The notes below the pieces were generated by a model that was given only the letters and a program-made list of their open reading frames with translations, was not told where the DNA came from and made no database searches. From an uncultured Micrococcus sp. (GTDB lineage Bacteria > Actinomycetota > Actinomycetes > Actinomycetales > Micrococcaceae): a stretch of DNA of 11,523 bases. The DNA lies in NCBI GenBank assembly GCA_946222435.1, contig CAMIOJ010000039.1, positions 1 to 11,523 of the forward strand. Direction: 5' to 3'. Below, piece by piece: positions 5,765-11,523 of this stretch. The position numbers and the translations under genes were made by a program. Every line of letters starts with the position of its first letter. Within the stretch, counting starts at the first letter, position 1.

Positions 5765-8700
5765 ATGGCCCTGGTGCTCTTCGCCCCCGACGTCGCCGTC
5801 GCGGACTCCGCAGCCGCCCGCCGCTGGGTGGTCGCCACGTGCCGCGCCCTCGCGGACCTCGGCCACACCGTCCTGTTCCATCCGCGTCAGCGCGAACTCG
5901 GCGGACTCGCAGAGACGCTGTCCGCGGACGGCCACGAGGTGCTGCGCTACGACGCCTTCGACCCCGCGCACGAGGACGAGCGCGGCCATCTGCCGCGCTT
6001 CCGCGCGCGCCGGCTCGTCTCGATCGCCCGGTACCGCAAGGTGGACTGGGTGTTCACGCAGGGGGTGGAGCTGAGCCTGGCACTGGCTGGCGGCCGCGCC
6101 CTCCAGGACAGGCTCATGGCCATGCCCGTCGACGTGCCGTACCGCACCGAACCGGTGGCCCGGGAGGTCCTGGACCGCCTGGCCCCGCTTCTGCTGGGCA
6201 GCCAGCGCATCCTGGTGGCCGCGGAGCCCCAGCGCGCCGTCCTGGAAGCCTCGTCCACGGCGGCGACCTCCCGCGTGTTCGTGCTGCCGCCGCTCGGAGG
6301 CGCGGTCCCCTCCGCGGAGGAGGACGGGCACGACGACGGCCCGGTCGCCTCCGGCGCGGACCTAGAGGTCAACCTGGACTACTTCGCCGAGGGCTCCCTC
6401 CCGGACCTGTGGCCTTATGCCGAGGTCACGCGCGGCCTGCGCAGGGTGCCACGGGTGACCGTCTCGGGCGACGGCTCTTCCCCCGCGGCCGAGGACGCGG
6501 TGTGGCGGAGCCTGCCCGGCCGCATGCTGGGCCATGCCGCCACCGCGCCCACCGCCGTCTACGGCCTGCTGCCGGACGTCCGTGACACGGTGGGCCGCGC
6601 CCACGCCCTCGAGTACTACGTCTCCCGCGGCTTGATCCCCGTGGCCGTGGCGGGAGACCACCCCGAGGAGGATCCGCGGGTGACCGTGGTGGGCTCCAGC
6701 GCGGACCTGCTGCGGCCGCCGGCGGGGACGGCCGCCGACGCACCGGGTGACGCCCGGGGCGGGGTGCCCGGTGATGACGCGGACCCGCTGCCGCCGCCGG
6801 GATGGTTCCCCGTGGACCGGCCGTCGCGCGGCCTGACCCGGGCGGACGGACGCCCGCTGCGCGTGGTCCTGGCCGGTGCGGACTTCAAGTTCGCCGGGGA
6901 CATGATCACCGCCCTGGTCGAGCACCCGGACGTGGACGTCCGCATCGACCTCTTCACGCACAACTCCGCCCCGCAGCCGGAGGTGAGCCGGGAGTACCTG
7001 GAGTGGGCGGATGTGGTGATCGCCGAGTTCTCCAGCTGGAACGCCATCTGGTACTCCCGGAACATCGGTCCCCACCAGCGGCTGATCGTGCACCTGCACG
7101 GCTTCGAGCTGCGCGAGGACTGGATCGACCAGCTGCGGGCGGACCGCTGCGCGGCGATCGTGGTGGCCTCCGAGTTCTACCGCGAGCGCGCCCTGGCCAC
7201 CATGGACTGGGCGCCGGAGCTGGTCAAGGTCATCCCCAACTCGGTCGACGACGGCGAGCTGCGCCGGGCGAAGTTCACGGACGCACGCTTCCACCTGGGG
7301 CTCGCCGGCTACGTGCCGATCCTGAAGCGTCCGGACCGTGCCGTGGACCTGCTGCGCCGGCTGCGCGCCGAGGACGAGCGCTACGTGCTGCATCTGCGCG
7401 GCCACAGCCCGTGGGACTACAGCTGGGAGTGGAAGAAGTCCGTCCACCAGGACGCCTACCGCGCCGTGTTCCGTGAGATCGGCCAGGACCCGGACCTGCT
7501 GTCCGCGGTGTCCTTCGAGCCGTTCGGCCCGGACATGGGCAACTGGCTGCGGCGCGTGGGATGGATCCTCTCCCCCAGCTACCGGGAGACGTTCCACCTC
7601 GCCGGCATCGAGGGCGCCGCCTCCGGCGCCGTGCCCCTGGTGTGGGAGCGCGAGGGCTCCCACGAGATCTTCAGCGACCGCTGGAACTTCTCCTCCACCG
7701 CGCAGATCGCGGACTTCGTGCTGGCCGCGAACGCGGACGAGTCCGTCTACCGCAGCGAGTCCCTGGCCGCGCAGCGCTACGCCCTGCGCTACGGCACCGC
7801 CGCCGTGACGGACCGCTGGCTGGACCTGATCGCCGACGTCTCCCGGCGTCCCGGGCGGGAGGCCGTGGAGGTGCGCTCCGGCGCGGCGGCCGCCGACCGC
7901 CCCACGGACCCGGTCGAGGCGGCTCTGCTCGCGGAGGTGGACGACGCGCTCGAGGCCGGCTCCTACGAGCGGGCCCTCGAGGTCCTGGACGCGGGGATCT
8001 CCGTCACCGCACACTCGACGTCCGTGCTCAAGGACGCCGAGCTCTGGGTGCGCGGCATCGCGGCCCTGGACGCCCGGAGGCTCTCGCTCTACCTGCCCCG
8101 GACCGCCGAGTCCTTCACCGTGGAGCGCCGCCCGCTGACCGTGCGCCGGGCCGGGGAGAGCTCGTCCCGGTGGGCCCGCCTCGGCCTGGAGCTGGACACC
8201 CTCGACCTCGCCGAGTACCACTACGCGGACCCGCTGGCCCTGCCGGCCGGCAGCCATGACGACATCCAGTACGACACCCCGCTGCGGCGCTCCGCGCCCG
8301 GCGAGCGCGTCCGCGCGGACCGCTGGCTGGAGGCCCACGCCGCGGAGGTCTCGGTGCAGTGCCTGCTGCGCGGCTCGGACCAGATCCTCGCCCGCGGCCC
8401 GTGGTGGGTGGCCCTGGCCGCCGCACTCGCCGGCGACCGTCTCGGCCTCCCCGTCACCTGGATCGTCACGGACCCGATCGACGTCTACCGCGCCGCGCGC
8501 GTGCTGATGTCCCCGTTCTCCGCGGACTTCATCGAGTACACGGCGCTGCGGACCTTCGAGGGCATGAGCCGCGTGGTGGACGAGACGGGCACGGTCGCGG
8601 ACAGTCCGCTCGCGGCCGTGGTGCCGCTGGCGGAGGCCCCGGTGACGGAGCTGCCCGGCGTGATCGAGGTCCGCCGGCACGCCTCGCCGACGGCCTACAC

Positions 8701-10186
8701 GGGTGTGCCCCGCGCCCTGGAGCGGCCGCTGGAGGACCTGCGCGTGCTGGTCGCCGGCGGCCCGGACTTCGCGGCCTCCTGGGCATCCACCGGCGCCCGC
8801 GTCACGGTCCTCGCCGCCGAGGACGTCTCCGCACCGGTGCCCCCGGACACAGACCTGGTGGTCCTGGACGCGGAGCTGGTGCACGACGCCGCCTGGGCGC
8901 GGCACCTGTCCTCCACCTCGGCCACCGGTGCCACCGGGGGCGCCCGGCTGTTCGACTCCGCGCGCGCCTCGGGGGCCCGGGCGCTGGTGGTGGGCCACGG
9001 GCTGGCCGCATGGCCGTCGTCGCTCACCGCGACCCTGCGCAAGGCGGACATCGTCACGGCCACCGGCCAGGTCCAGGCGGGTCCGCTGCTGCGGCTGAAC
9101 CCGCTGTCCGTGGAGCGCGTGCTGCCCGTGGCCACCGACCGACCGTGGGAGGTCGCCCCGGAGCACTTCCTGCGCCGCGTCGGCCTGCCCGTGCGCCTCA
9201 CCGCTCCCCTGCCGGACGCGGCCGTCGAGCAGTCGTCCGCGGCGCAGGCGGACCTGCCCGCCGAGGTGCCGGCGGTGCCCGGGCCGGCCGCGGGCGAAGC
9301 GGAGGAGGGCATCTCCGTCGTGCTCGCCACCCACCGTGGTGCCGGGCGCATCGGGACCATGCTGGACTCGATCGCGGCCCAGAGCCTGCCGGCACGCCTC
9401 ATCGAGCTGATCGTGGTGGAGAACGGCGGCGATCCGGAGTGCCAGGAGATCGTCCGGGACTTCGGCGAGCGGACCGGCATCAGCACCCGCTACCTCTTCC
9501 TGGCCGAACCGGGCGTGGGCGGGGCCCGCAACCGGGGCATCGCCGAGGCGACCCGCGACTACCTGACCTTCGTGGACGACGACGACGTGCTGGAGCGGAA
9601 CTACCTGCTCAGCGCCTGGCTGACCGCCTCCCCGCGGGACGTGGTGCTCAGCGTGCTGCACGACCTGTCCGCCGAGGGCGTCCGCAACGAGAAGACCCCC
9701 GGTGCGAACAGCGTGCGGTTCCTGCAGGGCTCACGGCAGCCGCTGGGCTGGCGTCCGGGGGCCCTGGGCCAGAACGCCTGCAAGCTCATCCCCACGGCGG
9801 TGGCCGGCCAGTGCCGCTACCCGGAGCATCTGCGCTCCGGCGAGGACGTGGCCTTCATGTCCCAGCTGCTGGGCCGGGGGCTCAGGTTCACGCCGGCGGC
9901 GCCCATGCCGGAGTCCGCCTACCTGCGGGTCCTGCGGGACAACTCGGTCTCCCGCAGGGAGCTGACGTTCGACTTCGCGGTCCGCGAGCGCCTGGACGTG
10001 ATCACCGAGCTCAAGGCCGTGCGGGAGCGCCTCACGGACGACGTGGAGATCCGCGCGATCCAGACGATCATGAAGGCGCAGGCCGGTTTCGTGGCCCGGT
10101 ACCGGTCCGCCCACCCCGCCGAGGCCGCCCAGGTGGACTCCCTGGTCGCCGAGCGCGGGCTGCAGGCCGAGGTCGCCCTCGCCTGA
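5765..10186 (+). CDS. Multi-modular glycosyltransferase: GT-B-like + GT4 + GT-B-like + GT2
   Basis: A 1473-aa protein with no signal peptide or clear membrane helix. Module 1 (about 1-318) is GT-B-like but weak (VATCRALADLGHTVLF; WVFTQGVELSLALAGG). An Asp/Pro/Gly-rich linker covers about 320-355. Module 2 (about 363-695) is a good GT4: LRVVLAGADFKFAGD, IVHLHGFELRED at about 443, VIPNSVDD, and ETFHLAGIEG giving the E-X7-E pair E608/E616. A TPR-like helix pair (about 719-745) leads to module 3 (about 750-1130), a degenerate GT-B; ALAAALAGDRLGLPVTWIV recalls GT4 N-domains. A second Ala/Pro linker spans about 1156-1180. Module 4 (about 1183-1420) is GT2: ISVVLATHRG, GGARNRGIAEA, the metal/donor motif FVDDDD (D1271-D1274), and SGEDVAF (E1360, D1361). 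It may add two or more different sugars to one acceptor. The ATG has AGGGAAG at 5750-5756, 8 nt upstream. Donors and acceptor are unknown. Confidence 0.9.
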   Translation: MALVLFAPDVAVADSAAARRWVVATCRALADLGHTVLFHPRQRELGGLAETLSADGHEVLRYDAFDPAHEDERGHLPRFRARRLVSIARYRKVDWVFTQGVELSLALAGGRALQDRLMAMPVDVPYRTEPVAREVLDRLAPLLLGSQRILVAAEPQRAVLEASSTAATSRVFVLPPLGGAVPSAEEDGHDDGPVASGADLEVNLDYFAEGSLPDLWPYAEVTRGLRRVPRVTVSGDGSSPAAEDAVWRSLPGRMLGHAATAPTAVYGLLPDVRDTVGRAHALEYYVSRGLIPVAVAGDHPEEDPRVTVVGSSADLLRPPAGTAADAPGDARGGVPGDDADPLPPPGWFPVDRPSRGLTRADGRPLRVVLAGADFKFAGDMITALVEHPDVDVRIDLFTHNSAPQPEVSREYLEWADVVIAEFSSWNAIWYSRNIGPHQRLIVHLHGFELREDWIDQLRADRCAAIVVASEFYRERALATMDWAPELVKVIPNSVDDGELRRAKFTDARFHLGLAGYVPILKRPDRAVDLLRRLRAEDERYVLHLRGHSPWDYSWEWKKSVHQDAYRAVFREIGQDPDLLSAVSFEPFGPDMGNWLRRVGWILSPSYRETFHLAGIEGAASGAVPLVWEREGSHEIFSDRWNFSSTAQIADFVLAANADESVYRSESLAAQRYALRYGTAAVTDRWLDLIADVSRRPGREAVEVRSGAAAADRPTDPVEAALLAEVDDALEAGSYERALEVLDAGISVTAHSTSVLKDAELWVRGIAALDARRLSLYLPRTAESFTVERRPLTVRRAGESSSRWARLGLELDTLDLAEYHYADPLALPAGSHDDIQYDTPLRRSAPGERVRADRWLEAHAAEVSVQCLLRGSDQILARGPWWVALAAALAGDRLGLPVTWIVTDPIDVYRAARVLMSPFSADFIEYTALRTFEGMSRVVDETGTVADSPLAAVVPLAEAPVTELPGVIEVRRHASPTAYTGVPRALERPLEDLRVLVAGGPDFAASWASTGARVTVLAAEDVSAPVPPDTDLVVLDAELVHDAAWARHLSSTSATGATGGARLFDSARASGARALVVGHGLAAWPSSLTATLRKADIVTATGQVQAGPLLRLNPLSVERVLPVATDRPWEVAPEHFLRRVGLPVRLTAPLPDAAVEQSSAAQADLPAEVPAVPGPAAGEAEEGISVVLATHRGAGRIGTMLDSIAAQSLPARLIELIVVENGGDPECQEIVRDFGERTGISTRYLFLAEPGVGGARNRGIAEATRDYLTFVDDDDVLERNYLLSAWLTASPRDVVLSVLHDLSAEGVRNEKTPGANSVRFLQGSRQPLGWRPGALGQNACKLIPTAVAGQCRYPEHLRSGEDVAFMSQLLGRGLRFTPAAPMPESAYLRVLRDNSVSRRELTFDFAVRERLDVITELKAVRERLTDDVEIRAIQTIMKAQAGFVARYRSAHPAEAAQVDSLVAERGLQAEVALA

Positions 10187-10214
10187 CCCGCTTCCCGACG
10201 ACGGCCGGTCGCCG

Positions 10215-10259
10215 CACGCGTCGGGCCCGCCCCCCTGCAGGCGGCGGGCCCGACGCGTG
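10215..10259. terminator. Bidirectional hairpin terminator between convergent genes
   Basis: A perfect 17-bp inverted repeat: the left arm is CACGCGTCGGGCCCGCC (10215-10231) and the right arm is its exact reverse complement (10243-10259), around an 11-nt loop. The loop contains the small palindrome CCTGCAGG. It begins 28 nt after the stop of the 1473-aa gene and ends 36 nt before the stop of the minus-strand epimerase gene, so it can serve both. No T-tract follows on either strand, which is common for hairpin terminators in high-GC actinobacteria. Confidence 0.75.
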
Positions 10260-10295
10260 GGTCTCGAGGGCCTGAGGGGTGGTGCGACGGCCGGG

Positions 10296-11523
10296 TCAGC
10301 GGCCGAGGACGCTGCGCAGCGCCTGCTCCAGGGTGTGGTGGCGGAACCGGTGGCCCGCTTCCTCGGCGGCCGCGGCTGAGGCCTTCTGGTCCGCGTCCAC
10401 GATCAGCTCGGCTCCCTCGCGCCCCAGCAGCAACCGCGGTCCGAAGCCGGGCACCGGGATCGCTGCGGGGCGGTGCAGGACGGTGCCGAGTGTGGCGGCG
10501 AACTCCTTCGCCGTGACCGGCTCAGGGCCGACCGCGTTGAGCGGGCCGGACACCGAGTCGTCCAGGGCGGCATGTGCGAAGAGCGTGGCCACGTCGTCCG
10601 CCGAGACCCAGCTGATCCACGGGGTGCCGTCCGGGCCGGTGCCCTGCGTGGACAGCGTCCCGCCGAGGCCGGCCAGGAAGATCGGCAGCAGCTGTTGGAG
10701 CATGCCGCCGGCAGGGCTCAGGGCGATGCCGGTGCGGATACGCGCACAGCGCAGACCCGCCGCCTCGACCGCCTGGGCCTCGGCCTCCCAGTCACGGCAG
10801 ACCTCGGCGAGGAAGTCCTCCCCGGAGGGGAGGTCCTCGGTGAGCCCCTCGGCGAGGCCCCCGTCTCCGGCGTCGGCGCCGTACCAGCCGACCGCGGAAC
10901 CGTTGATGAGAGCGGGAGCGGGGCGGCCGTCGTCGTGGTTCCCGGAGGTGTCCGAGGAGGCGAGGCCGACGAGGGCCTCGGCCAGCGTGCGGGTGCCGGC
11001 CACGCGGGAGTGGTGGACGGCCTCCTTGTGGGAGTCGGTCATGCGGCCGGCGATCGAGGCGCCGGCCAGGTTCACCACGGCGTCCGCGGAGGCGAGGACG
11101 TCCCGGTCCACCTCGCCCTTGAGCGGGTCCCAGAGGGAGGCGTCCTCGGCCGAGGCCTGCTTCGGGTCGCGGACGAGGCGGACCACGGTGTGGCCGCCGG
11201 AGGTCAGCAGCGCGCAGAGGCGGGTGCCGATCAGGCCGCTGGCACCGGTGACCACGATGGTCTTGGCCGGGGCGCCGTGGAGCGGGCCCGGGTGGGCGGC
11301 GTGGAAGTCCAGGTCCTCGGCCATGATCGCGGCGCGGGAGGAGAACTGGGCGGCCAGGGTGCGCTCGAAGGCGTTGTGGGCGGCGCGGCCGGTGCGGTCG
11401 CCGACTCCGGGGACCTTGGTCAGGGCGTCACCGGCGGGGAGGGCGTACTCGATGCGGTCGTGGACCACGGTGCCGGGCCGGCCGTCCGCCGTGTCCGCCT
11501 CACCGGGCGCGGCGTCATCGAGC
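10296..11523 (-). CDS. TIGR01777-type SDR epimerase with N-terminal SRPBCC remnant, 5'-truncated
   Basis: The frame is open to the right edge. A GTG at 11468-11466 could be taken as a start, but upstream codons continue (reading LDDAAPGEADTADGRPGTV), so the true start is probably outside. The first residues, GTVVHDRIEYALPAG...FERTLAAQFSSRAAIMAEDL, resemble the end of an SRPBCC (polyketide cyclase/dehydrase-like) domain, which is fused ahead of this epimerase in many actinobacteria. The NAD(P)-binding Rossmann fold follows: TIVVTGASGLIGTRL with GxxGxxG. Family motifs come next: VVNLAGASIAGR, SRVAGTRTL, NGSAVGWYG (SAVGxYG, with the catalytic-type Tyr), RTGIALSPAGGMLQQ and WISWVSADDVA. The C-terminus is the usual DUF1731 end (AAAEEAGHRFRHHTLEQALRSVL). 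The family (E. coli YfcH-like) is of unknown substrate and cytoplasmic. It is convergent with the glycosyltransferase operon and separated from it by a terminator, so not obviously part of that pathway. Confidence 0.9.
   Translation of the reverse strand, partial: LDDAAPGEADTADGRPGTVVHDRIEYALPAGDALTKVPGVGDRTGRAAHNAFERTLAAQFSSRAAIMAEDLDFHAAHPGPLHGAPAKTIVVTGASGLIGTRLCALLTSGGHTVVRLVRDPKQASAEDASLWDPLKGEVDRDVLASADAVVNLAGASIAGRMTDSHKEAVHHSRVAGTRTLAEALVGLASSDTSGNHDDGRPAPALINGSAVGWYGADAGDGGLAEGLTEDLPSGEDFLAEVCRDWEAEAQAVEAAGLRCARIRTGIALSPAGGMLQQLLPIFLAGLGGTLSTQGTGPDGTPWISWVSADDVATLFAHAALDDSVSGPLNAVGPEPVTAKEFAATLGTVLHRPAAIPVPGFGPRLLLGREGAELIVDADQKASAAAAEEAGHRFRHHTLEQALRSVLGR

Noticed and set aside
6362..9661. 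A 1099-codon open frame on the minus strand inside the giant glycosyltransferase gene.
   Set aside because: It is composed of low-complexity Arg/Gly/His/Val-rich sequence with no motif, as expected opposite a high-GC gene whose forward frame has clear GT4 and GT2 motifs.
8359..10275. A 638-codon plus-strand frame overlapping the end of the giant gene.
   Set aside because: Arg/Gly/Ala/Pro-rich out-of-frame translation; the GT2 motifs (VDDDD, SGED) exist only in the frame of the large gene.
1..11523. RNA genes, insertion sequences, CRISPR arrays and attachment sites.
   Set aside because: No tRNA-like or rRNA-like segments, no transposase motifs with terminal repeats, and no regularly spaced long repeats were seen by eye. 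Base composition looks even across the window.

Overview
The window is very GC-rich (third codon positions are almost all G or C). It has GTG as well as ATG starts, a TANNNT-type -10 box placed for leaderless translation, and densely overlapping genes. The protein types also fit (a glutaminase/STAS/cNMP fusion, and a TIGR01777 epimerase with an SRPBCC remnant ahead of it). All this points to an actinobacterium, most likely of the Micrococcaceae (Micrococcus/Kocuria/Arthrobacter-like). The genus is an inference.

Layout from left to right, with seven protein genes. (1) Positions 2-1033, plus strand: the 3' part of a PP-loop (SGGFDS) ATP-pyrophosphatase-like protein whose start lies outside the window. 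(2) 1085-2932, plus: a glutaminase-like/STAS/cyclic-nucleotide-binding protein, apparently leaderless, in which most glutaminase catalytic residues are replaced. (3) 2933-3088: a regulatory gap holding five in-phase 11-bp units, the first two resembling an actinobacterial PHO box, followed by a candidate promoter. (4) 3089-10186, plus: a tight four-gene operon encoding a small two-helix membrane/coiled-coil protein, a GT-B glycosyltransferase-like protein, a 185-aa Rossmann-like protein, and a 1473-aa multi-modular glycosyltransferase. That last protein has three GT-B-like units, of which one looks intact, and a C-terminal GT2 unit. (5) 10187-10295: a convergent gap with a perfect 17-bp stem, probably a bidirectional terminator. 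(6) 10296 to the right edge, minus: an SDR/TIGR01777 epimerase whose N-terminal SRPBCC part is cut off by the window.

The four-gene operon is the core. Stop/start overlaps (ATGA, GTGA) and a 5-nt gap indicate coupled translation. The predicted products (membrane-associated small protein plus soluble glycosyltransferases) suggest assembly of a cell-surface polysaccharide or glycoconjugate at the inner face of the membrane. Its product and acceptor cannot be read from the sequence. The PHO-box-like array suggests, without proving it, that the operon responds to phosphate. No RNA genes, insertion sequences, CRISPR arrays or attachment sites were seen.
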